Of a stretch of 64,000 nucleotides of DNA, positions 1 to 57,243 are shown one piece after another. The position numbers were made by a program, and so were the translations under genes. Location: the NCBI GenBank assembly GCA_009760855.2, contig WPIO01000014.1:886001-950000 (forward strand), written 5' to 3'. Position 1 is the first letter of the stretch. Every line of letters starts with the position of its first letter. Below the pieces are notes generated by a model. That model did no database searches. It saw nothing but the letters and a program-made list of their open reading frames with translations, and was not told the DNA's origin. Source of the stretch: Cristatella mucedo (lineage: Eukaryota > Bryozoa > Phylactolaemata > Cristatellidae).

Positions 1-267
1 TCGGTTTAAGGTATACTCTTTTAAGTATACTCTTATACTCTAATAAGTCTTTTAAGGCACTGATCTTATGCAGCCTTAGCCAAAATAGGGCGTCTTTTTC
101 TGTCAAGTGGCTTAACACAGCAAATCACACTGGTTAGCCGTCTTCCATGGAATGTGTGAGATTGGGCTCGTGACTGAAACAGCCCTATTATTGTCATTTT
201 CCGAGGTTAATTTTTCACGTTTTAACTTTTAACGTTTTTAGTGTTTAGTCTTGGTTTCTCTTTTCAG

Positions 268-43427
<43,160 letters not shown>

Positions 43428-43538
43428 CCGGCAGCAGCAGCAGCAGCATTGTATGTTCATCGAGCACACCTTATATTTGACTATACTGCATTTTGATGTG
43501 CGCATGGTAATTACATTGTTTCGTTTCAATAACGACGT

Positions 43539-43545
43539 ATAAAAG
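43539..43545 (+). promoter_or_regulatory. possible UBR3 polyadenylation signal (variant)
   Basis: There is no AATAAA between the UBR3 stop and the facing MRL stop. TATAAA at about 43539 is a known weaker variant, about 110 bases after the stop. Weak evidence. Confidence 0.25.
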
Positions 43546-43854
43546 AAATTCGCTTACACGGCAAACAGTGGTATCCTGCTGCTGCTTCAACACAGCAAGT
43601 TGGTTATTACAGCACGCTGCATGCCGTGAAGCTCAGCTGCTGCACGCTATGACTAGTATTGGGTATCTAGAGGCATTCCAGGGGATGACTGGTTGGGGGG
43701 AGGGGGGGGACAAGTACCGTTGTATCACGGTCGGTCCGCTATCGACAGGCGATCTGCCCACTGGCACAGCAGCAGACCAGCCTCATTGTTCGCCAGCATT
43801 CTGCCACGCCATCTCTGGCAAGCAGGCAATGTCTGGGGCAACCAGACGGCTTAT

Positions 43855-45309
43855 CTAGCGTAGCTGCTGGGCATGCAAACTGACGCCATCGCCAGCGACG
43901 GCAATGATCTCTTGCCGCTTGGGTGGTGGCGGCGGAGGAGCGCGCTTTATCGTTCCCGTCTGGCTGGCGAACATTTGCCCCATATTGTAATGGAGCCTGT
44001 CGCTGCCACCGTTGCTGGCCGAATGGGGTAAGTCGTACAGAGGACCGCCACAGCCCGCCACGACGGCCTGCGTGGGCAGATCGAGCAGCAGTTCGGGCGG
44101 TGGCGGCGGCAGGTCGTCAATGTCGCACAGGACCGAAGCGGTCGTCGTCTGCTCGGATGGCTTGGCCAGAAATCCCCGTCTCGCATAGACGGTGCTGAGC
44201 TCGGCCAGAAAGCTGCCCGCCTGGCCCTGGCCGCCACCGACAGACGTGGCGGCGGCCAGGGCCAGGCCGTCGGAAGCTTTTGACGACCTGGCAGCCACCG
44301 CTGCGTGGCTGACTGAACGCGCAACGACGGCAGCGTTGACGCTGCCGTTTGTCAGCAGCAGAGCAGCCTGCGCTGCTGCTGCCGCTGGTTTTGCTGCGAC
44401 GGCCGGCGGGCGGCTCGGCGGCAGCTGACCAGGTGCGAAGGAGCAGGCGCCGACGTCGGCCAGCCTCTCCAGGCTGCTCCGTTTTGCTAACGCTGCCGCG
44501 ACGGCGGCAGCAGGCTGCTGCTGCTTCGCCACCGACGACGTGCGCTTGGGGGCTGCAGGGCAGGTCCGTCGCGACGGATCGAGCCGCTCGAATGGTGTCC
44601 GCTGGGACGGCGGCGGCAGCTGCTGCGATCGCTCAAAGGGCGCTGCGATGCCAGCTCGAGGTTTCAGGGTGACTGCCGGCAGCTGCTGCTGCGGCTCTCC
44701 GCTCGGCAGCGAGGCGGCGGCATTCAGCGACTGCATCGAGCTGCGGGGCGTGCTTCCAGACGACGACGACGACACCGAGCCGCCAGAAGTCCTCGGCGTG
44801 GACGAGGCCGAGGAGCCGGCAGCAGGCGGCGAGGCCGACAGGCTTCGGTAGCAGCTGACCATGGCGGCGGCAGTAGCAGCAGCGATGCCTCCGCCCGCTG
44901 GCATCTCTGCCGAGCGTTGTGCGGCAGCGGCACACAACATCGGGCTGTCCGACGAGACGTGGCGCAGAAGCGGCGATGCCGTTGCCGATGGGCAGCGCTT
45001 GGCCGAGGTGGGCGTGCTGCATGCCGAGCGCAGCAGTTCGGGTGGCGGAGGCGGCAGGTCGCTGAACTCCAGAGGAGGCGGCAGCTGCCGAGGCGGCTGC
45101 GGGAGCTGCTGCTGCTGCTCCTTTGATCCGTCGAGGCTGCTGCCCGAGCTGCTGCCGCCGGAGGCGATGCTGAAGCCCGAGTCGCGGCTGCCGTGTGATG
45201 CCGTCTCTGCGGTGCGATGCAGTCCCGCTGCTTGAGCGCAGCAGCGCTCGCCTTGGCTGCTGGTGGCGTCGAGCATCTTCTTGAAATTGTCGCTGAGCGA
45301 CGAGCCGTA
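43855..45309 (-). CDS. RAPH1/APBB1IP-like: MRL last coding exon: C-terminal Ena/VASP-binding tail
   Basis: The acceptor is ACTCGTTGCAG. The first residues, YGSSLSDNFKKMLDATSS, continue the PH helix of the previous exon, as in IAKYGKQLYENY. About 484 residues follow, rich in Ser, Ala, Pro and Gln and GC-rich in codon use. Two DLPPPPPEL motifs, one near each end of the tail, fit the F/L-PPPP ligand of the Ena/VASP EVH1 domain, and a PPPPPPKRQE segment near the end resembles RIAM PPKRQE. The stop is TAG at 43857-43855. The next UBR3 stop is 428 bp away. Confidence 0.95.
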   Translation of the reverse strand, partial: YGSSLSDNFKKMLDATSSQGERCCAQAAGLHRTAETASHGSRDSGFSIASGGSSSGSSLDGSKEQQQQLPQPPRQLPPPLEFSDLPPPPPELLRSACSTPTSAKRCPSATASPLLRHVSSDSPMLCAAAAQRSAEMPAGGGIAAATAAAMVSCYRSLSASPPAAGSSASSTPRTSGGSVSSSSSGSTPRSSMQSLNAAASLPSGEPQQQLPAVTLKPRAGIAAPFERSQQLPPPSQRTPFERLDPSRRTCPAAPKRTSSVAKQQQPAAAVAAALAKRSSLERLADVGACSFAPGQLPPSRPPAVAAKPAAAAAQAALLLTNGSVNAAVVARSVSHAAVAARSSKASDGLALAAATSVGGGQGQAGSFLAELSTVYARRGFLAKPSEQTTTASVLCDIDDLPPPPPELLLDLPTQAVVAGCGGPLYDLPHSASNGGSDRLHYNMGQMFASQTGTIKRAPPPPPPKRQEIIAVAGDGVSLHAQQLR

Positions 45310-48300
45310 CTGCAACGAGTCGGGGCGCGCCGCTGCAAAGGTCGCCTTGCAGGCAGGCAGGCGCACGCATGTGAGCCAGCTCTGGTGGGCAGAGTGAAAA
45401 CATTGGGTCAACTATACTGTGGCTCCTTCCCCTCTGGAGCACGCTGGAATGGAATGTGCCTCCATTTGTACGTCCACGCAGCCACTAAGACTAAATGAGT
45501 GCTGCGCAGGCGATGCACTCAAAACCTAAGCAGCTTTCGGTGCACATTCGGTAGCCAACAGACTTCATCTTTGGCAGCAGCAAAGAGAAAGTGAGAAGCA
45601 GTGTGGAAGTAGCAGCTACACGGCGGCGCTCAAAGAATGCACCAGTCTGCAGCAGGGGAGATGTCGTTGCCTAAGATTAGTGGAAGTGAGCTCCGCAGCC
45701 AAAAAGATCTGCAGAGAAAGAAACTTCTATTGGCAATGGCCTTTAAGCAATTGAACGGAACACCTAATCAATCTTCCATAGAAGACCTGGTGGCAGACTG
45801 AGGACACTGAAACTGATACAGCAGCTCTAGATATGATAGAGCCAAGCCACGGTAGTGGTTTTGTTCATCAAAGTGAGAACTTCAAGCTGTCTCCTTAGAT
45901 CGACCTGCATGCAGCCATCGCGCCTTAGACAAAGGAGACACGAGGATGAAACTCTTGCATTTGTTGGCTGAAACCTTGCAGCCATATTCATCACCACCTG
46001 CAGAGGCTTAATGGCATTTTTCGGTAGCCCAGCCGTAAGTGAATTGCAGCAGTGCGGCCTAGACAGAACCGGCAGCTAACTTAAGTTTATTATGAAGCTT
46101 TCAGAAGTTAAGCTGCTACCAAAGAGACCTAAATTTCGAACAGGCGATGACAATTCCACTACACCATCACTAATCAGAAAAGTTTCACGGTCCAGCCGCA
46201 TGCTTGTGGTGTCCTATGAGTAGTCTTAATTTTAAGAAAACTGACTAACATTCACAATCGAATGTCCGAAAGACGAGCAGTCAACTTAGCATTTAAATCG
46301 GCTGAAGCGGCTGTTAAGGACAACTGAGTATTGTCAGCATTGAAGCAATAGCCGACCCCGTGTGCCCAGATCACTTTTCCGAGAGGCTCGGTCTAAAGAA
46401 CAATAAATAACCAAGAACGGCCCCTTGTGGAAGCAAAGCAGCTCATTTCGAACACGTGGCCGTTAGTTTTGTAAGCTAAACATTACGTAAGCTGGCGGTA
46501 CGTAAGTTGCCGTTATGAAGTGCATCAATCAGCCACAGGCCAGCCAGTACCTTGGCAACGCGGATGCCCGTGAGCCAGCGCTTCAGTGTGTAATCGTCGT
46601 CGCAGCAGAAGTACTTGATGCCAGTGCCGTCTTTGCTCTTCCGCTGCAGGTCGGCACGCTTAAGAGCAAAGCAGTGCTCGCTTGGCGCCTTGTGCTTCTT
46701 CTTCCAGTTAAAGCCGCGATAGGCCTCCATCTGATCGAACTGCACCACGCATTGCAGGGCAGCTCGAGACGCCTGCAAGCACCAGTTGGAGTGCACGACG
46801 GTCAGCGACCAGCAGCATCAGCCAAAGGATCCGATGACCAGCCTCGCCAAGGCAAACGACCGTGCAGATTCAGACAGGCGACACTGGCATAGCAGACCCG
46901 ACCGATGCGCTGATGGAGGCAGGCTACATACAATACAACAATCGGCTGACGCCCGGGCCACTCACCTTGCCCTTCTTCAAATATATGCCAGAGCTGCGCA
47001 GCACAGCAGTGATCTTCTTCCACGACTTCTGGCCGTCGATCTTGACATGCAGATCACTTTCAAGTTCAGGCACCTGACAGCCTGATCGGCTGAAGAGATC
47101 CTGTGCCGAGCGAAATGGTTTTTAAGAAACGTTAGCCTGTCAATCTTCGATTGACTAAAGCACCAGCAATCGCGAGCAGCAGCGACCGGTGTGCCGAGCA
47201 ATTGTAACAAGCTGTCAAATGTTCGCTATCCACGGACAGACGGCATCATTCAGCCCTCTGGAAAGATTGTACTTTCCCAGTATCTAGGGATGAACTGATT
47301 TTCAAGCATTTGAAATCAATTGTTGGCTGCTCACCGATAGAGCAGTGCCGACAGAACCGAACACCTTGCCAAATATACTTTGCCGAAAAGAACTTTGGCA
47401 AACGCTCGACGAGTCTAGTTAAACCTGTCTGTAAGGCACGAGAGCCCAGTCAAATGTGGCTACTAAGGACAGGGCACGGTGATACACAGGTCAAATAAAA
47501 GTGCTGGACTCAAGCACCACGACTGGCAAACCCGGGTGATGACTACAGCAGCCAAGCTTGGCTACATGCCCGGTATGGAAGGGCAACGGTTGATTGAGAG
47601 ATGAGGCTCACAACACCCACGCCCCCCCCCCCAGAGTGTATGTCGCTCAGCTCAAGTGCTGCCAGCCAGGCAGCACCCATGGAACTCAGCAGAAGCTAAG
47701 GCACTCGTTATTGTTGACTGGGCCAAGGCCTTGCCCACCACCCACCTACCCACTCTCATTCTGTAGGGTCCAATGGCTGCTTAAGTTTTCACTGTGAAAA
47801 ACACTTGTCGGCTTCTTTGGTGTGCAGCCGTGCGAAGCCCCTCTGCCACTGCCAGGCTCGCATTGTTCTTCTCCACTCCCTGCCTGCATCCAGGACGATG
47901 CAAGGAGTAAGCACCTGCCTGCACTTGTTGCTGATCATTATGCTGCTGCCGTGACTCATCGCTAGAGCAGAAGAGTCACTGAGCCTCCAGCTACAGCAGT
48001 CAGGATGGCCCATGCCTTCCCCGATCACACCGAGGAATCTTGAACAACTCCTCCTGCGACGACACCGAGCCACGCACAAACCAACCGTACCAGTTCTGCT
48101 CGTGAAAGGTAGCCGACAGCCAGATCTCAATATAATCGATGCTGTGATCGGATCTGCTAGCGATCTACCTGGAATGGCTCAGCAGACAAGGTCTGGAGTC
48201 TTCGCATGGAATGTAAGGCAGGACTAAACGGAAGTCATGTCCAACCATTGCATGCAGTAGCTGTCCACAAGACCCACTACTTTCTAGTGCTGAACCTACT

Positions 48301-51300
48301 ACCCGGCTACATTCGCCTCATGGCTTCTTCTTCCACTGGCCTTTTATTGATACCCATTGCACCAGGTTAAAAATGGCCACTGGGGAAATGCTATTAGACC
48401 AACTCGGGCCCCTGGCCATAGGTAGCCAGCCACCTTTGGCAGCAAGCCACATGGTGGAGCAGCTGCTGGGACCTGACATTATCGGCCTGGCCATATCAGA
48501 CCAGCAGCAGCTGTCCTGGCCCACTTCAGATCCACCACAGAGGGTGGCACAACCGAGCAGGAACATTTATCTAGATCTCAAGTGATCTCAATTAGAACAA
48601 AATCAAGGCCTAAAACACTGCAGGATCACTGTAGCAGTCCAGGGGACAAGGTCTTCTGCTCCTTTACAGATAGCTGTGCATTATTGCATGTCACTATGCT
48701 GGATTCTGGGCCATTATACAACCAGCCTGCCACCACCAACGATAGCTCAGCCGAACTACCATGCCACAGTATTTGCAAAATGAAAAACTGCACAAATAGC
48801 TGCTCATTAGTTCTAGAAGCACAACGTGAGTTTTCAGCCAGCAATTTGCACCCGGCAACAAACTGGTGAACAATGGGCATGTGTGCATTCAACTTCTAAT
48901 CTAAGACCTACATGGAAATCTTGTAATTAGCGACTAAACCTGGACGCATGAAAACACGAGATGGCATTGCCTGCACAATAAGCACAACATACATACATCG
49001 AGGAAGCCTTTTTGGTCTCTTTCACTACAGCTGGCAGCAGCCTTCTTCTCAAGCAGATAGTTCTAAGAAATGAAAGATGGAGGCCAAGCTTGGTGGATGC
49101 CACAAAGCTGCAGCTCTCAGCCGGTATGCGCAAGCAGCCAGTGATGGTGGCAGTGGTGCAGCAGCAAGTGCTGCTGCACCACCATACTGCACATGCCCTG
49201 ATGCACTGGTACCACTGAAGACATGGAAATATAGAAGCCAAACGTGCACAGACACATTGACAGGAAGCAAGACAGGCAGGCAGGAGGGAGAGGCAGAGAG
49301 AGAGAGAGATGGGTGAGTGAGAGCAAGAACAAATACTAAGCTGGTGACGGCAAGTAAAGAAGAGAGGAAGCGAGACAGGACAGACCTGGAAAAGAACATG
49401 AGGAAGAGAGCATGCGGCAACACCAGAAAACATCAGAGTAGTGAATGAGCAAGGACCGCTCGAAGAGCCAGCAGCAGCAGTCCATTAAGGTTGCAACGAG
49501 ACAGAAGACTCGGGTAAGAGGCTGACGATTCTCCGGAGCGTCAAAACCTCAGCTCCGAGGACATGCAGGCTCATATGCTGTTGGGAAGTGCATTCAAACG
49601 CCAGTGCTCGCACTCCGGTGAAGCGAGGCGAGACTGAGCACTGGCACGTGGCTCGCAGGCAAGGCTACCGGTGACAGGGTAGTTGCATCTGGCTAGCAGG
49701 GCTGGCCGGCAGTGGCATGCAGTACATCTGGTCACTTGCACTGTCAGCACAAAAGGGTGGCTGCTACATCTGCTGACAGCGTGCTACGCTGCTCAAAACA
49801 GATGAAATGTGGCTCAGGACGGCGAAAGCAGCAATGCAACTCAAGAGGAAAGCCACTGACAAGCGCTTGGGGCAAAGCGTGCCAGGCCACAGAGGGGGGA
49901 AGCTCTTCAGCAGCTGCCACACCGCCGACAGAGAAGCAGGTAAGCTAGGCAAGGTAATGCACTGTGACCCTGCACTCTTGTGTGCTGCACTTTGTCCCCC
50001 CCCCCCCCCCCCCGCCCCATCGGTAGGGGCCAGGATCTAACACGACAATTAGCAATTTGACTGATTCGATGTTAAAGGCCAACATTCTGCACTCCAGCTC
50101 CACTTAATGGACTGCTTCAGTGGGCTCTCCACTGTAGCACCGTCGGCGATTAGGGGATCTGGGGTGGGGTGTGAGGGCCAGACATTGCATCGTCGGCTAA
50201 GGCATCAGCTCGAAGCCAGGCTGGATTGCTTGACAATCTTAGGAGGGCCAGTGATGACACTAATGAAGCAGCCCAGCAGCAAACCCTGGCCCACTTTCGA
50301 GCCCGGAAATTTTTTTGTCGGCGTGACAACAACATGCGACACTGCTTCGAGCTAGGCTGCCCCTTACCTGGGGCTGAAAAAACAAGTCATATTTGTCATC
50401 GGTCTGCAAGAAAAGCACTCTATTGTTGGACACTTTCAACCAGTTGAGCATTACGACGACCAACTTCTCGTGGTCCTCAACTATCCTTTCTAAAACGTAA
50501 GAAGCATTAGGATCATTCTTCTGAATCAGTCACATCAACAGTAGACACAGCCAACACCATCAAGTAGTCGGTACTTGGCTGAACAGGACATCGGCCACTC
50601 GTACACACGGGCAGCCGGTACTTGGCTGAACAGGACATGGGCCACTTGTACACACGGGCAGCCAGCACTAGTCTACAACGCCCCGGGACAAGCCTACCAG
50701 TACTAATTTAGATCTTAGCAGTCCCGGCTCAGAGATGAATGAGGCTTCAATTGCAGCACTCAGATTACAGCAACCTGTATGCTTAAAGGCCTGTGACAAT
50801 AGGCTGCAAGCCTACGAGGCATATCTAGCATGATCAGCTCTCTCCAATGGGCTGCTCTCGTGAGGATGGCCCGGTGCTAGTTGCAATCAGGAGCTTACAT
50901 TCAGACGAGCTTCGGATCAAACGGCTGTGGCTACGCCCCCACCCCACCCCTCATAGCACCAAGCCAGGTCGAAAGCCGGCAGGAAGCAAAACACACCCTG
51001 ATACAAAAGTGTCACTCAGATAGTGGGAGCTGGAACAAACACACAAAGCAATGCAAGCCATCTACAACGGTGGCCTGCACGGCCGATGGAGCTTCGGTTA
51101 GAGGACTTCTCTCAGATCTGAGCTTGAGGTGATGGAATATCCCTCAGCCCAGATTCGGCAGCTGAAAATGAGCTGCATTTAAACAGTGTTTCTGTGGGGG
51201 GGAGCTGCGAGGTAAATGGAGAACCGCTTTGCTGCACGTGACTGCTTGGTGAACCGAGCTGCTGTTTTTATCCGTAAGAAAATCCCTACACCAACGACCC

Positions 51301-54300
51301 GACTGCAGCCAAACAGCAGCAGCACACTCGACAAGTCATTGGAGCAGCTTGCTTCGTCAGGCGCCGCGGCCATTCCCCCACTGTTTGTGCAACGAGAGGA
51401 TAAGCGCAGTGGATCTTGCCAATCTTCAGCGCAGGGTTAAATGACTTGCAATAGACGTTGAATATGCGGTGTCATATACCTGCTCAGACTTGGGGAGGCA
51501 AGGCTTAATGATGCATCAGCCCTAGCGGAGCACATTCAGCCAGAAAATATATGAGCAAGCATGCCGGACTACTTACCAATAAAAAGATCTGGTATCTGCT
51601 CAATCACTGCCCACCTCACGTTGGCTCTGAAAGCAGGGCATTTGTCAAACAGCACCTGGATGACGTCGTAAGTCGTCATGGTCTCATCGACAAGCAGGGT
51701 CTTGCAGTCACCGTTCTCGATAAATACTTTCACGAACAGCTATAAATGAACCAAAAGATGCTGTGCAGCTCGGCAACAATCAGCATACGATTTGATGAGA
51801 GAGGGGCCAATACATTAAGAGCAAGGCCAACAGCAACTTGTTGAACAGGGTCTCAGCACTGGGTGGCCCAGAGTCAGAGAGGGTCCAAGATGTTCAGCAG
51901 CAATGCTACTCGATGCAAGGCTATGCAGCACTTATGCAAGCCTTCAAAAAATTTGCTACTTTGCAAACCGGAGGCTACCTTTTTAATGTCTGCATCCTTT
52001 ATTTTCTGGATTGCAAGCAGTATTTTCTCTTCCTTGGTCCTTGTGTCAACAACAGCCTGTATTTAGAAAGCACATCTAACTTGATTAAGTAAAAAAAGAA
52101 AACAAGATAGAGACTATAATGAATATTTTTACAATGAATAATAATAATGAATAATAAGTCAATATGATGAATATACAAGTTGACTTGTTAGACACAAAAA
52201 ACAGCTTGTCTGAGCCTCAGCTGGGCGGGATCAATACAGTGTAGCTTGAGACACGTGCAATACACAGCTGGCAATCCAGAAGCAAGTGCAGGCTCTGGCC
52301 AGGACCCAAAACAAAAGTACGCCTGCCTTGACTGCTGAAATTAATCATGCCGGTAAACAGAGATACCACACCACTCTAGCAGCCCTGCAATGAGCACACA
52401 TATTCTGGTTTGCTTACATCAGAAAACAATAAAAAAGAGGACAAGCGACAGGACTCTTCGGAGGCATGCCCATATTTAAATAACTACACCCATTAAAGCT
52501 ACAGCTGAGGTGGCTCGGCTAATCAACGGAATAATCAACTAAATTCTATGCTATCCGCTCCAGCTGATGCCCTGCGTATATAATAAGAGAGATACATGAA
52601 CGAATGTGCACGTGCACACGAAGGCACGCACAAGCGCACATGCCCACACGCATGCGCACACATACACAAGCCAGTCAGCAATGACAGTTAAAGCCTGCAC
52701 ACGTTCATGCCTTTGAGCATGAGCGGCCATGTGCTCACGAACAAGGATGGGCATGCGCACAAACCCAAGCAGCAAGCGCATGCTTTGAACTGGTTGAACA
52801 AACGTCCATACGCACAGGCACACACACAGGCACGCACATACACACGCATATGTGATATATCGGTATGTAACTCCACAAAGACTATGTGGGTGTTATGCAG
52901 AAGAGTTTTGTATAGCACACTCACAGCCAAATTGGCTTTCGGTACTCATACGCACACAAAACATCTCGGTCGAACACCCTGTGGCCCACCTGAGAATGGC
53001 ACACGGTAAAGCTTACTGCACACCCATCAGAGCAGCTCAGCAAGAGGCGACAACACCAAATTGGCCAACTGCACACGAAGCAGAGGAATCAACAGACAGC
53101 AACGAGTAACACACAACGCGCAAATTCGCACGGTCATTCCTCCCTCCGTGGCACAGAGAGTCGAGCAGTGTTGCTTCTACGCTTGTGCACCAGCAGCGGA
53201 CACGGTGCAGCAGCAGCAGGTTCGAAACCATGCGCAGCAGCAGCAGCAGCAGCAGAAGATGCACAGCGAGAGGTGTCACTGAAGCAGAGGCCACGTGCGG
53301 GCAAAAGCACATACGCGGCGGCTTTCAGCTGGGCTGCCATTGGACACCGAGGCCGTAGTGGGCGACATCGTGGCCGAGCTGCTTCCGGGTGTCCATTCTC
53401 TCTTTGCACACGGCAGTTGGCTCGACTTTTGCATCAGTAGGCCTCCGGCTGAGGCTGCAGCTCCCGCTGGCGCAGAGCCGCCGCCGCCGGGCAGAGCAGC
53501 TCTTCGATTCACTGGGAGCTAAAGATTATGGACAGACATCACAATACACGGGGATCTCAGCCACTCCACAACAGTGATGGGTCTTCGAAAAGGCGCTGCA
53601 TCCACAGGATAGCTAGCGCAAGGCTATAAGCCAAAAGCAGGTCACCGCGGCTTCCAGCAGTCAATTCAGCACGCCTGCCTGCGTGCTCAGGCAAACACAT
53701 TGCCAGCTCTCACTGCCCGACTCGCACACAGCCAAGAGCAACGCGAGCACTAATCGAAATGTACTCGGTCGAGTCAGCACAGTCAGCACATGATCTGCAA
53801 TAGCTGCAAATTCGCGTGCCAATACCAGTGAGCTTTTTTCCAGTAAACAATGCCGTCACAGTGGCACACAAAGAAACACAGCTGCTACTGTTCCGACGTC
53901 AATGAAGCTGAAAAGCAACCCCCAAACGCCCCTCGCCCCCAGCCCCCCCCCCCGAACCCTGCCCCCACCGACCCCCGACGAGTCTTGCGGTTTCGTCAGC
54001 TCCTGGACGGCAGACCTGGCTGGTCAGGCGCGCTGGCCGGCCCACCCCGGCCGAGCCGAGCTGAGTCAGCAACGAGCGCTGGCTCAGCTTTCGCTTCCGG
54101 CGCGCCTGCTTCGACGACCAGACAGCAAACGTGCCTAGCAGTGCAGCAGTGCAGGCTGCGCCGCTGGCCTGCGCCACGAGCATCGGATCAGCATCGGATG
54201 CACTCGGCCTGCTGCTGCTGCTGCCCTGCCGATGCCACTGCCACCACAGACGGGTGAGAACGGAGCGAAAGGACGACTTGACATAACCAACAAAGTCGGA

Positions 54301-57243
54301 GTCGGCTGAGTCGCGCACGCTGGAGGCGTGCCTAAAGGGCCAGAGCAACGCCGGCAGAGGGCGCCGCCGACCCACCTGCGTCGTCACATAGCGCGTCCCG
54401 GACTCTCTCGACAGCGACGAGTTGGCCGAGCTGGCAGCCGAGCTGCGCGACTCGTAGGCCTCATCGGTGGCAGACGAGGCGGCCGAGTCAAGCGTCGACG
54501 TCGACTTGACCGCCTTGGGAAGCGAGCCGCCGCCGGCGCACTCGCTCGACAGCTGAGCCTCCAGGGCGCACAGATCGTTGATGATATCGTCCAAGTCGCA
54601 AGCATTGGAACCTGCGGCACGGCAGACCCGAGGAGGCAGCTGCAGCCGCCGGCAGACACCGGCGGCGGCGGCAGGTCTTCAAGCCACCACAGCCGTGGGC
54701 GCCGCCGAACGGCCGACTCGCGAGCGGCGCACTGTGCGAGAAGCCGAGCTGCTCAGCAGCTCGGAGCAGCTCGATCAGAGCACTCTGCGAGGAGCGGCCA
54801 GCTATTGACTGCACTCGCGCTGTGCCAGCACACGGCCTGGCCGATGCGTGTCGCCGTCGGCCAGCATACGCTGCAGCAGCCAGCCCTGGTGACAGCCCGG
54901 GCAAAGCAAGTGGGCGATGCAGGCAGGCTCAGTCACTGCCCCCCACGCCAGACCCCCGGCTGCTCGATCTTGGCTATCTGGCTGCTAAACACGCGCCCAC
55001 GCGGCTCGGGCACCAGCACTACACAGCCAACAGGATGCGCACGAACGCACACGGCAAACAGGACGAGAAAAGCATCAGCGCATCACCGGACGGTGGCTGC
55101 GCTGGCAGCAAATTTCTCGTCGTAGACGTCCTCAATTTTGAACAGCATTTCTTGATTAGCTGAAATAATGAGGAGCCCCGAAGGACTGCAGAGGACAAAG
55201 AGAACTGCTTATCCATACGAAAGCAGAGAGCCGCGCTGGCCTACCTCCCTCCCTACCTACCTCCTTCCTCTTCCTCCCCGTGGCTTTCAGGACCGGTGCC
55301 CTGCTGAGGTGCAGGAGCAAATGGTTAGCATGTTCCACATCGAACCGAGCCAACATTCACGAACCGAAGAGGGATCTATCCCCAAACTATGAAGCAGACA
55401 GAGGCAGTGCCACCGGACACCGGCACACCGTGATGCTTCCACACTGCCGGGCACTGTGCATGTTTAAGGCACTTGGCTGGCACTGACAGGCAAATGAGCA
55501 AACAGACTGGCCAGTCCGTCGGTGGTCACGGCGACTTTGCAAAAGAAGTGCAGCTCGGCACAATTGTGCTTCGAGCACAATTGTGCCGCTTAAGTAGTGA
55601 AAAAAGGCACTGGGCTTTGGCCAGCCATCGACAGCCGACCGGCACCACCTAAAGCAGTCGTGACAGATAGCCAAATTAGCTAAGACCACAACCAGAGAAA
55701 TTGAACTGCACAGGCGTGACATCGGGGAGTCGACTTTGTTTTATTGAAAGCAGACAGCGAGCCTGCTTGCAATGGAGCTGCTGCTAGCGAAGGCCTGCCT
55801 AACTAAGTGCACCGACTTTCACACCTCGGAAGCTGTGCTGCCGTGCAGACGCTGAGAGGCAAACCTCGAGTATTAGTAGCTGCTCTAGGCTGAATCAGAA
55901 TCCGTTCTGACAGCTGCGACCAATGCAAAAAAGGCAGCTAGCGGCACTCTCTGTGCCGAAGATGGTGGCATGCAATCTCCTAGGGTGAAGCTTAATTGCT
56001 TCGTCTCAGGCTCAGCTGAGCTAGCGAAGCAGGGTGCACACATCGCACGCACGATGCAGCAGTAGCAGCTCTAAATGAAGTCAGCCGCGTGGAAGCACAT
56101 CCAACTATGCCAGTAGTAGGGCCTCGTGGCAGCCGAGAGGCCTACTCTAATCGGCCCCACCCCTCACCACAGTCTCATCAGCAGGCTCTGTGCAGCAATT
56201 GCTTTATCAGTAAATTTAAAAAGTAAAACCAGGCTGCACTTGACTAAGATCTGACACGGCCTGCCCTAGCTTTCCCCATTTCGACATCCTGATTATGACA
56301 TCACTAGTTCCACATCCAGACTGCCACTAACGCCCACGTAGCTAGATAGGTGAATGCATGCACATGCACACAACAGGTGCTAACACGTGAAAACAGCTGC
56401 ACGTGTGCGCATGTGTGCATGCGAATTTTCACATTCGTGAGCATAGGCACACTGACACACCACTCATATGGAAGCATTTCAAAGACCATCAAAATAGCAA
56501 AACAACTGGATGTGGAGCACCTAACGCTGGCAACGTGAAATTCAAAGGTTTTCTGGGCACAGCTCCTTGATCATGAAGCACTCTCGATGGCATGTGCCAA
56601 GATCTAATGAATCTGCTTATATCGCGAGAAGACAGTAGCTAATGCAGGCACCGTCACAGTGGGTAAAAAAGGTCAACTTGATGTCACAGCAGTTATTAAT
56701 AGTAAGTGAGCACTCATTGAATGACGCATGTAGCAAAGGACGACAGACATCAGAGTAATAATAACAACACATTTATATAGTGCCCTCAGAGAACTGAATC
56801 TCTTTCTAGGCACTTTATAGATGCTCTACAGACAGCATTACCAATAATTAGTGGTAACATCTAGAAGCAGCAGGCACAGTGTAAGCAGGTACATACATAC
56901 GAAGAACGAATCACAAAAAATAACCAGTGAAGCCCTCAGTACATACTGTGATAATCTCAGAAACAGGGTCGACTTACTCTCAAGGTCCACCATTACTGAG
57001 TAGCGAAAGCTCTCTACCGTGTCAGACTGGGTGAGCAACCCCCTGCCTGCAATGCCACCACAGTCTCCTCTTACAGGTGCTTTCTCCTAAAAGAATATCC
57101 AAGTTAGAAGCATTCCAGAGTCAGCTTCATCGGGCTGTCTACTGTACTATTATCGCCAGACAAGGCACGGTAATTAGCACAGTCGCAAGCATGATCCGAC
57201 ACAGGGAGTGACTTACACACACAAACCAGCTTGCGCGCGCGCG

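Noticed and set aside
44633-45442. 269-codon - strand frame
   Set aside because: It is an alternative frame of the GC-rich last MRL exon; the 518-codon frame has the RA-PH continuation and LPPPPPEL motifs.
48927-49433. 168-codon - strand frame
   Set aside because: It covers MRL exon 6 in a different frame; the exon frame is fixed by NYLLEKK and phase.
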